Below, piece after piece: positions 24,063-32,873 of a stretch of 64,000 bases of DNA (the first letter of the stretch is position 1; each line of letters begins with the position of its first letter). This DNA comes from an uncultured Microbacterium sp. (GTDB lineage Bacteria > Actinomycetota > Actinomycetes > Actinomycetales > Microbacteriaceae): the NCBI RefSeq assembly GCF_945952435.1, contig NZ_CAMFHZ010000012.1, positions 1 to 64,000 of the forward strand, written 5' to 3'. The position numbers and the translations under genes were made by a program. The notes below the pieces were generated by a model that made no database searches, had not been told where the DNA came from, and saw only the letters and a program-made list of their open reading frames with translations.

Positions 24063-25112
24063 GTGCACGGTGAGTACAAGGTTCCTGGCGGCAAGCTCGT
24101 CGTCGTCGACTTCGAGGTGACCGACGGGGCGATCGACGACTTCCGGCTCGCCGGCGACTTCTTCCTCGAACCGGACGACGCGCTGGATCGCATCAACGCG
24201 GCGGTCACGGGGCTGCCCACCGAGACGGATGCGACGGGGATCGCCGCGGCCGTGCGCGCCGCGCTCCCCGAGGGCGCTCAACTGCTCGGGCTCACCCCGG
24301 AGGCCGTCGGCACCGCGGTCCGCCGTGCGCTCGTCACGGCGCCGGGCTGGCGCGACTTCGACTGGGAGATCGTGCACGAGAAGGCCGTCTCGCCGCGGAT
24401 GAACCTCGCCCTCGACGAGGTGCTCACCACGCGCGTCGGCGCGGGGGAGCGCCGGCCCACCCTGCGCATCTGGGAGTGGGACGAGTCGGCGGTCGTGATC
24501 GGATCCTTCCAGTCGTACCGCAACGAGGTCGACCCTCAGGGAGCGTCCGCGCACGGCTTCGACGTCGTGCGCCGCATCTCCGGAGGGGGAGCGATGATGA
24601 TGGCCGCGGGGCAGATCATCACGTACTCGCTCTACGTCCCCGCGTCGCTCGTGCAGGGCATGACGTTCGCCGATTCGTACGCCTTCCTCGACGACTGGGT
24701 GCTGCAGGCCCTGCGCTCTCTCGGCATCGACGCGGTCTACCAGCCGCTCAACGACATCACCGGGCCGAGCGGGAAGATCGGCGGCGCCGCGCAGAAGCGC
24801 CTCGCGAACGGCGGGGTGCTGCACCACGCCACGCTCTCCTACGACATCGACGGTCAGACCATGACCGAGGTGCTGCGGATCGGGCGGGAGAAGCTCAGCG
24901 ACAAGGGCACGGCGTCGGCGGCGAAGAGGGTGGATCCGCTGCGCAGCCAGACCGGCCTCAGCCGCGCAGAGATCATCGAGCGGTTCAAGGACACCTTCCG
25001 CGCGATCACGGGCGCCGAGGACGGCGGCATCACGTCGGAGGAGTACGCGGCGGCCGAGGAGCTCGTGGCCTCGAAGTTCGGCACCGAGGCGTGGCTGCAC
25101 CGGGTGCCGTGA
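24063..25112 (+). CDS. lplA: Lipoate--protein ligase A with N-terminal accessory domain
   Basis: 349 residues. The catalytic BPL/LplA/LipB domain covers about residues 95-349: RRISGGGAMMMAAGQIITYSLY is the lipoyl-binding RRxSGGGA loop, and GKIGGAAQKRLANGGVLHHATL the Lys-containing core. Residues 1-90 look like the small accessory domain that in E. coli LplA is at the C-terminus; here it precedes the catalytic domain. The enzyme activates lipoate with ATP and attaches it to 2-oxoacid dehydrogenase E2 and GcvH proteins. Its stop overlaps the methyltransferase start. Confidence 0.85.
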   Translation: MHGEYKVPGGKLVVVDFEVTDGAIDDFRLAGDFFLEPDDALDRINAAVTGLPTETDATGIAAAVRAALPEGAQLLGLTPEAVGTAVRRALVTAPGWRDFDWEIVHEKAVSPRMNLALDEVLTTRVGAGERRPTLRIWEWDESAVVIGSFQSYRNEVDPQGASAHGFDVVRRISGGGAMMMAAGQIITYSLYVPASLVQGMTFADSYAFLDDWVLQALRSLGIDAVYQPLNDITGPSGKIGGAAQKRLANGGVLHHATLSYDIDGQTMTEVLRIGREKLSDKGTASAAKRVDPLRSQTGLSRAEIIERFKDTFRAITGAEDGGITSEEYAAAEELVASKFGTEAWLHRVP

Positions 25113-26209
25113 GCGAGGACGCTCTGCCCCCGGCGGGCGACACGCCCCGCGAGCGAGTCCGTGACGAGGCGTCGGGGTCCGGGAACGGCTCTGGGGAGCG
25201 GGGTTCTGCCGGGGAGGGGTCCGGGGTGGACGGGTCCGGGGGGCAGGGTTCTGCCGAGGGGCTCGGTTCTACCGGGCAGGGTTCACGCGGGCTCGGTTCC
25301 GTGGAGATCGTGCAGGGCGAGGCGCTCGACGTCGCCGCCACCCTGCCCGACGGGTCCTTCACGGTGGTGTACCTGGATCCGCCCTTCAATACCGGCCGCA
25401 CCCAGGAGCGCCACGCGGTGTCGACCCGCCGGGCGGACCGCCCCGCCGACACGTCGCCCCAGCCCGCCGCCGCCGCGGCCCCGGAGCTCCTGCGCCCTGC
25501 ACGGGCGCGCGAGGTGAACCACGGGTTCCACGGACACCGCTACGAGCGGGTGCGGGAACTGCTGCACGCGTACGACGACCGCTTCGACGACTACGGCGAC
25601 TTCCTCATGCCGCGGCTGGAGGAGGCGTGGCGTCTGCTCGCCGACGACGGCACGCTCTACCTGCACCTCGACTACCGTGAGGCGCACTACGCCAAGGTGA
25701 TGCTCGACGCGGTGTTCGGCCGCGACTGCTTCCTCAACGAGCTGATCTGGGCGTACGACTACGGCGCCAAGCCGCGCACGCGCTGGCCGACGAAGCACGA
25801 CACGATCCTCGTCTACGTGAAGACCCCGGGGGCGCACGTGTTCAACGTCGACGACATCGAGCGCGAGCCCTACATGGCCCCGAGCCTGGTCAGCGCCGAG
25901 AAGCGCGCGCGGGGCAAACTCCCCACCGACGTCTGGTGGCACACAATCGTGCCGACGACGGGCCGGGAGAAGACGGGCTATCCCACCCAGAAGCCCGAGG
26001 GGATCCTGCGACGGATGATCCAGGCCTCCAGCCGGCCGGGCGACCGGATCCTGGACCTGTTCGCCGGATCCGGCACCGCGGGGGCGGTCGCCTCCGCCCT
26101 CGGCCGTCACGCGGTGCTCGTGGACGTGAACCCCGAGGCCATCCGCGTGATGCAGGGGCGGATCCCGCACGCGACGCTCCGCGCGGACCGCGGGGTCTCC
26201 GGGAGCTGA
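25109..26209 (+). CDS. Beta-class DNA methyltransferase with Gly/Ser-rich N-terminus
   Basis: 366 residues from GTG 25109, overlapping the lplA stop. The motif order DPPF (motif IV, about residue 92) before FAGSGT (motif I, about residue 315) marks a beta-class N6-adenine or N4-cytosine methyltransferase. Other supports are YLHLDYREAHYAKVMLDAVFG and KHDTILVYVK, and TQKPEGILRRMI before motif I. Residues about 10-65 are a low-complexity Gly/Ser/Glu stretch coded by degenerate direct repeats (25185-25300). No restriction gene or specificity subunit is adjacent, so it looks like an orphan. The target sequence is unknown. Confidence 0.85.
   Translation: MSEDALPPAGDTPRERVRDEASGSGNGSGERGSAGEGSGVDGSGGQGSAEGLGSTGQGSRGLGSVEIVQGEALDVAATLPDGSFTVVYLDPPFNTGRTQERHAVSTRRADRPADTSPQPAAAAAPELLRPARAREVNHGFHGHRYERVRELLHAYDDRFDDYGDFLMPRLEEAWRLLADDGTLYLHLDYREAHYAKVMLDAVFGRDCFLNELIWAYDYGAKPRTRWPTKHDTILVYVKTPGAHVFNVDDIEREPYMAPSLVSAEKRARGKLPTDVWWHTIVPTTGREKTGYPTQKPEGILRRMIQASSRPGDRILDLFAGSGTAGAVASALGRHAVLVDVNPEAIRVMQGRIPHATLRADRGVSGS
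25185..25300 (+). repeat. Degenerate GGTTCTGCCGGG-type direct repeats in the methyltransferase gene
   Basis: Variants of GGTTCTRCCGRG/GGGTCCGGGG recur about every 15-30 bp and encode the Gly-Ser-rich N-terminal tail. Likely grown by slippage. Confidence 0.55.
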
Positions 26210-26278
26210 TGCCCCGCACGGACCCCGGCGCGGCGCGACCTGCGCGTGCGGCGCGCCTGTCCGGGCCGCGGAGTGGGG

Positions 26279-27160
26279 TCAGCGGCGGTGCAGGGCGAAG
26301 GCGTCCACCAGGGCGGAGCGCACGGCTCCGATCCCGTCGGCGGATCCCGAGCCCGTGCGGACAGCCGTGAAGATCTCCCGGACCGGGGATCCGGGCAGCT
26401 CCGCGAGCGCGACGGGTGCCGGCTCGTCCCCCCAGATGAGGTCGGGGAGCATGCCCACCGCGTGCCCCGCGGCGATCAGGCGCACGTGCGCGGTGAGATC
26501 CTCCGCCTCGAAGCGCACGTCGGGCTCGAAGCCGGCCGCCCGGCACTGCTGAACCGCCCATTGCCGGGCGGCGGATCCCACCGGTTCCATGACCCATGCG
26601 CGGCCGTGCAGCGCGGAGAGGGACGAGGGCGCCTCGCCGAGAGGGAGGACGAGACGGATCGGATCCTCGCCGATCAGCGCATGCTCGGTTCCGGCGTGCC
26701 GCTCCCTCGTGTGCCCCGGATACTGCTCGGCGATGACGAGGTCGAAGCGGCGCGTGGTCAGCTCGAACAAGCCCTCCTCGGGCGGAGCCTCCGTCATCTC
26801 CACGCGCAGATCAGGGCGATCGGCGGAGAGGGCCGTGAGTGCCGAGGGGACGATCGTCTCCGCGGCGGTGGGCATGGCGCTGATCCGCACCGGCTCGATC
26901 GGGGTGCGGCGCAGGGACTCGCGGGCGAGCTCGTCGAGTTCCAGCGCGCGGGCCGCATGTGCGGCGAGGGCGCGGCCCGCGGGCGTCAGGCGGATCCGTC
27001 GGCCGTCGGGCTCGAGCAGGGCCACGCCCGCCTCGCGTTCGAGCAGGGCGAGCTGCTGCGAGATCGTCGAAGGGCTGTACGACAGCGATGCGGCCACCGC
27101 CGCGACCGTGCCGCGCAGGGCGAACTCGTGCAGCAGGCGCAGGCGGCGCAGTTCGAACAT
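26279..27160 (-). CDS. LysR family regulator divergent from putA2
   Basis: 293 residues from ATG 27160; the longer frame reads through the repeats at 27201-27331 and is rejected. The N-terminal helix-turn-helix is clear (LRLLHEFALRGTVAAVAASLSYSPSTISQQLALLEREAGVALLE), followed by RRIRLTPAGRALAAHA and a periplasmic-binding-like effector domain. It is divergent from a PutA gene and so probably a proline- or P5C-responsive activator. That assignment is by position. Confidence 0.85.
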   Translation of the reverse strand: MFELRRLRLLHEFALRGTVAAVAASLSYSPSTISQQLALLEREAGVALLEPDGRRIRLTPAGRALAAHAARALELDELARESLRRTPIEPVRISAMPTAAETIVPSALTALSADRPDLRVEMTEAPPEEGLFELTTRRFDLVIAEQYPGHTRERHAGTEHALIGEDPIRLVLPLGEAPSSLSALHGRAWVMEPVGSAARQWAVQQCRAAGFEPDVRFEAEDLTAHVRLIAAGHAVGMLPDLIWGDEPAPVALAELPGSPVREIFTAVRTGSGSADGIGAVRSALVDAFALHRR

Positions 27161-27460
27161 GGTGCCTCTCGTTCTGTCGGTGCGGAGTGTCGGGCGGGGG
27201 CGTTTCGTCTCGGGCGCTTCGCGTCCTCGCTCAACGACCCCGGGGGTGCCGAGGTCGAGGTCGAGGTCGGGGGGCGGGGCGTTTTGTCTCGGGCGCTTCG
27301 CGTCCTCGCTCAACGACCCGGGGGTGCCGAGCTCCTGCGCAATGCATCGACTTTACCGAATGATATCCATCAATAATGATCGCTTTTCCTGCAGGGATCG
27401 GGGATCCATGCTGAGAGCATCCCTCGCGCGTGCGCGCGCGTCCCTGACCCACGAGGAACC
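27161..27460. other. LysR-putA2 intergenic region
   Basis: 300 bp. It holds two tandem copies of a small palindromic repeat (27201-27331) and, nearer putA2, an AT-rich segment with TGATATCCATCA (27361-27372), a short dyad that could be a LysR-type site. The putA2 Shine-Dalgarno is weak (ACGAGGA before the ATG). Confidence 0.5.
27201..27331. repeat. Two tandem copies of the CGTTTCGTCTCG...CTCAACGACC repeat
   Basis: Copy 1 at 27201-27253 and copy 2 at 27280-27331 share about 52 bp, differing at a few positions. Each begins CGTTTYGTCTCG and contains TCGCTCAACGACCC. Confidence 0.75.
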
Positions 27461-30400
27461 ATGACCGCCACCGCCCCCTCCGGCACCGCTGCCGGCCTCA
27501 CCGATCTGTCCGACCTCGCCGACGACGCCGTCGCGCTCGTGAGGACCTGGCTCGCCGAGAGCCGCGAGGTTCCCGTCGACGCCGCCGGTCAGCGCCTCGC
27601 CGGAGTGCTGCGCGACCCGAACGGCCTCGACTTCACGGTCGGGTTCGTCGACGGCGTCGTGCGCCCGGAAGATCTCGCGGTCGCGGCCGCGAAGCTCAAG
27701 GATCTCGTGCCGCTCACCCCCGGATTCCTCCCGGCGCCGATGCGGGCCGCGATCGGCCTCGGCGGCGCCACCGCGTCGCTCGTGCCGGGGGTCGTCGTGC
27801 CCGCCGCTCGTGCGGTGCTGCGTCAGATGGTGCGCCACCTCATCGTCGATGCGCGGGACGAGAAGCTCGGCAAGTCCATCGCGCACATCCGCGAGACGCA
27901 GGACGTGAAGCTCAACATCAACCTGCTCGGCGAGGCGATCCTGGGACGCGAGGAGGCCGCGCGCCGTCTGGAGGGAACCCGCCGTCTGCTCGAGCGCGAC
28001 GACGTCGACTACGTCTCGATCAAGGTGTCCTCGACCGTCGCCCCGCACAGCCCCTGGGCCTTCGACGAGGCCGTGGCGGACGCGGCCGAGGCGCTGCTGC
28101 CGCTGTACCGCATCGCGCAGAAGGGCACCGCGGCCGGTGCGTCGAAGTTCATCAACCTCGACATGGAGGAGTACAAGGACCTCGACCTCACGATCGCGGT
28201 GTTCACCTCGATCCTGGACCGTCCGGAGTTTCAGGGCCTCGAGGCGGGCATCGTGCTGCAGGCGTACCTGCCCGATGCCCTCGGCGCCATGATCCGCCTC
28301 CAGGAGTGGGCCGCGGCACGCGTGGCCGCCGGCGGCGCGCCGATCAAGGTGCGCGTCGTCAAGGGCGCCAACCTGCCCATGGAGACCGTCGACGCCGAGT
28401 CCCACGGATGGCCGCTCGCCACCTGGTCGTCGAAGCAGCAGTCGGACTCGTCCTACAAGGCCGTGCTCGAGTACGCCCTGCGCCCCGAGCACATCGGCAA
28501 CGTGCGAATCGGCATCGCCGGGCACAACCTCTTCGACATCGCGCTCGCCTGGCTGCTCGCCGAGCGTCGCGGCGTGACCGGAGGGATCGAGTTCGAGATG
28601 CTGCTGGGCATGGCCGCCGCGCAGGCGCAGGTCATCAAGCGGACCGTCGGCTCCCTCCTGCTCTACACCCCGGTCGTGCACCCCGACGAGTTCGACGTCG
28701 CGATCGCGTACCTCATCCGCCGGCTGGAGGAGGGGGCGTCGCAGGAGAACTTCATGTCGGCGGTCTTCGACCTCGACACAGATCCCGCCCTCTTCGACCG
28801 TGAGAAGGAGCGCTTCCTCGCCTCCGTGCGCACGGTCCCGACGGAGGTTCCCGGATCCAATCGCGTGCAGGATCGGACGGCTCCGGTGCCCGCGACCGAC
28901 CCGAGCTCGTACGTGTTCGAGAACACGCCCGACACGGATCCGTCCCTCGCGCCGAACCGGGCCTGGGGCGACGCGATCCGCGCACGGATGGTCGGCTCGA
29001 CCCTCGGCGACGACACCGTCGCCGCCCACACGCTCACCACCACCGCCGAGGTCGACGCGGCGATCGCTGCGGGCGTCGCCGCAGGCGAGGCGTGGCGCGC
29101 CCTCGGCGCCGAAGGACGAGCCGCGATCCTGCACCGTGCCGGAGACGTGCTCGAGCAGCGTCGCGCCGCCCTGCTCGAAGTGATGGGATCCGAGGCGGGC
29201 AAGGTCATCGAGCAGGGCGACCCCGAGGTCTCCGAGGCGATCGACTTCGCGCACTACTACGCCGAGAGCGCGCGGACGCTCGCCGACGTCGACGGTGCCG
29301 TGATGCAGCCGGTGGGCCTGACCGTGGTGACTCCGCCGTGGAACTTCCCGGTCGCGATCCCGGCCGGATCCACCCTCTCCGCCCTCGCCACCGGATCCCC
29401 GGTGATCATCAAGCCGGCCCGCCAGGCGCGTCGCTCCGGCGCGGTCATGGTGGAGGCCCTGTGGGAGGCCGGTGTGCCGCGCGACGTCCTGCAGTACGTG
29501 CAGTTCGACGGGCCCGACCGCGGCGACCTCGGCGCCCGGCTCGTCAGCGACGCGGCCGTGGGTCGGGTCGTCCTGACCGGAGGTTACGAGACCGCGGAGC
29601 TCTTCCGCGGCTTCCGCAAGGACCTGCCGCTGCTCGCCGAGACGAGCGGCAAGAACGCGATCATCGTCACGCCCTCGGCCGACCTCGACCTGGCGGCGAA
29701 GGACGTCGCCTACGCGGCCTTCGGGCACGCGGGGCAGAAGTGCTCCGCCGCGTCGCTCGTCGTGCTGGTCGGATCCGCCGCCCGTTCGGAGCGGTTCCGC
29801 CGCCAGCTCGTCGACGCGGTGCGCGCGTACGACGTGGGCGCCCCCGAGGACGGATCCAACCGGATCGGACCTCTCATCGGCCCCGCCGAGGGCAAGCTGC
29901 TTGGCGCGCTCACCACGCTGCACCCGGGGGAGAGCTGGCTCCTGAAGCCCGAGAAGCTCGACGAGGCCGGCCGGCTCTGGCGGCCGGGGATCCGTGACGG
30001 CGTGCGACGGGGATCCGAGTTCCACCGCGTCGAGTACTTCGGACCCGTGCTGGGCATCATGACCGCGGATTCGCTCGCCGAGGCGATCGACATCGTCAAC
30101 GACATCGACTACGGCCTCACCTCGGGCCTGCACTCGCTCGACGAGGACGAGGTGCAGCAGTGGCTCGCCGCGATCCAGGCGGGCAACGTGTACGTCAACC
30201 GCGGCACCACCGGCGCGATCGTTCAGCGCCAGCCGTTCGGCGGCTGGAAGAAGGCGGCCGTTGGGGCCGGATCCAAGGCCGGGGGCCCGAACTACCTCGT
30301 CGGACTCTCCGAGTGGGTCGACGCGCCCGTCACGACCGTGCGCGAGCTCGATGCACTCGCGACCTCGGCCGTGGGCGCGCTCGCCGCCTCGGGCGAGGCG

Positions 30401-30949
30401 GACGCCGACATCGCCTGGCTGCGCGGCGCGCTCGCCACCGACCTCGACGCCTGGGCGGCGGAGTTCGGCGTCGTCCGCGACGCCACCGGACTCACCACCG
30501 AGCAGAACGCGCTGCGCTACCAGGCCGTACCGGTCACGGTGCGCTTCGAGGGCGAGCGGGTCGCCGAGCTGATCCGCGTCGTCGCCGCCGGTCGCCGTGC
30601 CCGCGCGCGCGTCACGGTGAGCGCCGCGGCGCCGCTGCCGACCGCGGTCGCGACCTGGCTCGGCACCCACGACGTCACGGTCGCCCTGGAGGACGCCGAG
30701 GCCTGGGCGTCGCACGCGCGGCGCCTTGCCGCGCGAGGCGGACGCGTGCGTCTCGTCGGCGCCGCGGCACTCGCGACGGCCGAGGCCGTGGACGGATCGC
30801 CGAGCCTCGCCCTCTACGCGAACCCCGTCGTCGCGGCCGGCCGCGTCGAGATCCTGCCCTTCCTGCGGGAGCAGGCGGTCTCGGTCACGGCCCATCGCTT
30901 CGGCACGCCGCACCGCTACGAGATCCCGCTGCTGGATCCGATCTCGTGA
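27461..30949 (+). CDS. putA: Bifunctional proline dehydrogenase / L-glutamate gamma-semialdehyde dehydrogenase, paralogue 2
   Basis: 1162 residues. Same domain plan as paralogue 1: proline dehydrogenase barrel about 100-410, short linker with NTPDTDPSLAPNRAWG, aldehyde dehydrogenase about 490-930 with PPWNFPVAIPAGS, AETSGKNA and catalytic Cys at residue 761 (GHAGQKCSAAS), then the same extra C-terminal domain. The linker lacks the acidic insertion of paralogue 1. The divergent LysR gene suggests this copy is the proline-induced one. Whether the two are redundant or respond to different signals (proline versus arginine/ornithine) is open. Confidence 0.95.
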   Translation: MTATAPSGTAAGLTDLSDLADDAVALVRTWLAESREVPVDAAGQRLAGVLRDPNGLDFTVGFVDGVVRPEDLAVAAAKLKDLVPLTPGFLPAPMRAAIGLGGATASLVPGVVVPAARAVLRQMVRHLIVDARDEKLGKSIAHIRETQDVKLNINLLGEAILGREEAARRLEGTRRLLERDDVDYVSIKVSSTVAPHSPWAFDEAVADAAEALLPLYRIAQKGTAAGASKFINLDMEEYKDLDLTIAVFTSILDRPEFQGLEAGIVLQAYLPDALGAMIRLQEWAAARVAAGGAPIKVRVVKGANLPMETVDAESHGWPLATWSSKQQSDSSYKAVLEYALRPEHIGNVRIGIAGHNLFDIALAWLLAERRGVTGGIEFEMLLGMAAAQAQVIKRTVGSLLLYTPVVHPDEFDVAIAYLIRRLEEGASQENFMSAVFDLDTDPALFDREKERFLASVRTVPTEVPGSNRVQDRTAPVPATDPSSYVFENTPDTDPSLAPNRAWGDAIRARMVGSTLGDDTVAAHTLTTTAEVDAAIAAGVAAGEAWRALGAEGRAAILHRAGDVLEQRRAALLEVMGSEAGKVIEQGDPEVSEAIDFAHYYAESARTLADVDGAVMQPVGLTVVTPPWNFPVAIPAGSTLSALATGSPVIIKPARQARRSGAVMVEALWEAGVPRDVLQYVQFDGPDRGDLGARLVSDAAVGRVVLTGGYETAELFRGFRKDLPLLAETSGKNAIIVTPSADLDLAAKDVAYAAFGHAGQKCSAASLVVLVGSAARSERFRRQLVDAVRAYDVGAPEDGSNRIGPLIGPAEGKLLGALTTLHPGESWLLKPEKLDEAGRLWRPGIRDGVRRGSEFHRVEYFGPVLGIMTADSLAEAIDIVNDIDYGLTSGLHSLDEDEVQQWLAAIQAGNVYVNRGTTGAIVQRQPFGGWKKAAVGAGSKAGGPNYLVGLSEWVDAPVTTVRELDALATSAVGALAASGEADADIAWLRGALATDLDAWAAEFGVVRDATGLTTEQNALRYQAVPVTVRFEGERVAELIRVVAAGRRARARVTVSAAAPLPTAVATWLGTHDVTVALEDAEAWASHARRLAARGGRVRLVGAAALATAEAVDGSPSLALYANPVVAAGRVEILPFLREQAVSVTAHRFGTPHRYEIPLLDPIS

Positions 30950-31324
30950 TCGGATCCGCCGCTCGGGCGCGTCGAGAGGTGGTGGCGTAGACCGAGGGAG
31001 GCGCAGACCGGGATGGAACGCGGTGCTCTTCGGGGCACCGCGTTTCGTTTCGCGCGAGGGCACCGCGTTTCGTCTCGCGCGGCCTGCGGCCGTGCTCGCT
31101 CAACGACCCCGGGGAGACGTCGCGGCCTGCGGCCGTGCTCGCTCAACGACCCCGGGGAGGCGTCGGGCGCGCTTCCGCAACGCAGGATGGAGGGGGAGCG
31201 AAGGCCGTGAACGGCGCGATCCAGGTGCGGAGAGCGGATCCGTCCTGAGTTGTTGCAATCGGATGCGGGCTCCTTGACCGGCTCTGGACATCCGGCAGGA
31301 TCGCCCCTGGCCTGAGGTTCGGCG
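30950..31324. other. Repeat-rich region between putA2 and the esterase gene
   Basis: 375 bp without a gene. 31035-31165 is a compound array of the CGTTTCGTCTCG family. The remainder shows no clear signal, apart from the possible ends of two convergent transcripts. Confidence 0.5.
31035..31165. repeat. Compound palindromic-repeat array
   Basis: CGCGTTTCGTTTCGCGCG and CGCGTTTCGTCTCGCGCG come first, then a 36-bp unit at 31081-31116 repeated exactly at 31124-31159 (contains GCTCGCTCAACGACCCCGGG). Same family as at 27.2, 40.2 and 51.2 kb. Confidence 0.75.
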
Positions 31325-32818
31325 TCAGGACAGGGGGAGGGCGCCGTCGTAGGCGGTCGCCGAGAGGACCGGATCGTCCGGGGCGCCGCCGAACACCCTG
31401 CTGAGCCCGGGATCCGTGCGCCACTGCGGCCATCCGGGATCGCCCTCTGAGGCGAAGCGCACGGCCACGGCGTGCATCTCGGTCGCGAGGTGCTGCGGTG
31501 GCGTCGGCCCGGCCAGCCTCTCCACGAACGGGTCGTCGAGCACGTCGAACCAGAACGGTACGTCGAGGCAATGGCACGACCACCCTTTCGCGGGGGAGAC
31601 CCACGCGAAGCGGTAGGCCCAGGTGGGGGCGTCCCCGCGGGCCTGCGCCGTGCGCACCACGAGCGAGCGGAACACCCGGTCCGTCACGAAGCGTCCGAGC
31701 AGGGCGGGGGTGCCGCGACGACGCTGCGCCCGGTTCGCCGCGAGATAGGCGCGCCGCACCGAGCGGTCGTCGCTCAGCACGCGCAGCGCGAGAGGCGCAG
31801 GGATCAGGCGGAGCGCCCGGGGCGCGCGATCCATCGTCATCGTGAACTCGTCGTCGGTCGCCCCCAGCAGCAGCGGCTTGTCGGCGCCGATCCCCTCTGC
31901 GAGCGCGTCGATCGCGGGCCGAGGCAGCACGTCCCCGTCGATGACCGGCCCCCACGGCAGACCCGAGACGAGGGGGTCCAGAACGGCGCGCAGGCCCTTC
32001 GCGCCGAGCAGGGCGGCGACGGGCTGGCGTTGCATGACGCGGCGTTCGGGGATCGTGCGGAAGCCGTCCGCGGTGGGGGCGCAGTCGAGCAGCTGCGCAA
32101 GCCGCGCGGTGCGGCGTCGTGCGAGGTCCGGCGTGACGTCGGCGAGCGCCGGGGAGAGGGCCATCGCCGCGTGGAACAGGGGCCGCGCGCGCGCGAGGCC
32201 GAGCAGGGTCAGCACCGCGCCGCCGCCCGCGGACTGACCGGCGATCGTCACCCGTCCGGGATCCCCGCCGAAGGCCGCGACGTTGCGCTGCACCCACTCC
32301 AGCCCCGCGATCCAGTCGAGCACACCCCGGTTGGCCGGGGCGCCGTCGATCAGCCCGAAACCGTCGAAGCCGAGGCGGTACGAGAGGGTGACCGTCACGA
32401 CGCCGTCGCGGTTGAACGCCGCGCCGTCGTACCAGGGGCTCGCGGGGGATCCGTCGACGTAGCCGCCGCCGTGGATCCAGACCAGGACCGGCAGGGAGCC
32501 GTCGTCCGCGCCGCCGTCCGGCAGGCGCGGCGTGAAGACGTTGACGTTGAGGGTCGCGGCGCCGGGGATGCTCGGCTCGGGGATCAGCGTCACGCCTTTG
32601 TCGCCGCGCTGGGCCGTCGGGCCGAACGCGGTCGCGTCGCGCGGCGCGGTCCACGGATCCGGCGGCTCCGGGGCGGCGAACCGCCGCGCGCCCACGGGTG
32701 CGGCCGCGAACGGGATCCCGAGAAAGGCCGCGGAGGCGCCTCGGGATCCCGGCTCGCCCCGCCAGAAACCACGGACGGGGCCGCGGTCGGTCTGCGCGAG
32801 GGGGGCATCCGCGGTCAT
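31325..32818 (-). CDS. Type-B carboxylesterase/lipase
   Basis: 497 residues. Features of the family: FLGIPFAAAPVGARRFAAPEP near the N-terminus, VLVWIHGGGYVDGS oxyanion region, the GxSxG nucleophile in IAGQSAGGGAVL (about residue 185), the downstream acid and His residues in the C-terminal half. No signal peptide is seen, so it is cytoplasmic. Start ATG 32818 is preferred over the frame start at 32926, as family similarity begins there. Follows galE by 55 bp on the same strand. Confidence 0.85.
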   Translation of the reverse strand: MTADAPLAQTDRGPVRGFWRGEPGSRGASAAFLGIPFAAAPVGARRFAAPEPPDPWTAPRDATAFGPTAQRGDKGVTLIPEPSIPGAATLNVNVFTPRLPDGGADDGSLPVLVWIHGGGYVDGSPASPWYDGAAFNRDGVVTVTLSYRLGFDGFGLIDGAPANRGVLDWIAGLEWVQRNVAAFGGDPGRVTIAGQSAGGGAVLTLLGLARARPLFHAAMALSPALADVTPDLARRRTARLAQLLDCAPTADGFRTIPERRVMQRQPVAALLGAKGLRAVLDPLVSGLPWGPVIDGDVLPRPAIDALAEGIGADKPLLLGATDDEFTMTMDRAPRALRLIPAPLALRVLSDDRSVRRAYLAANRAQRRRGTPALLGRFVTDRVFRSLVVRTAQARGDAPTWAYRFAWVSPAKGWSCHCLDVPFWFDVLDDPFVERLAGPTPPQHLATEMHAVAVRFASEGDPGWPQWRTDPGLSRVFGGAPDDPVLSATAYDGALPLS

Positions 32819-32873
32819 CGGATCAGCGTATCCGCCGCGAGGTCCGTCGTCGGCCTTACCCGGGCGCGCGGTC

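Noticed and set aside
25185..25300. CRISPR or intergenic repeat near the methyltransferase
   Set aside because: The repeats are in frame and encode a Gly/Ser-rich tail.
27161..27313. Longer LysR protein starting at 27313
   Set aside because: The extra residues are translations of the intergenic palindromic repeats; the HTH begins right after ATG 27160.
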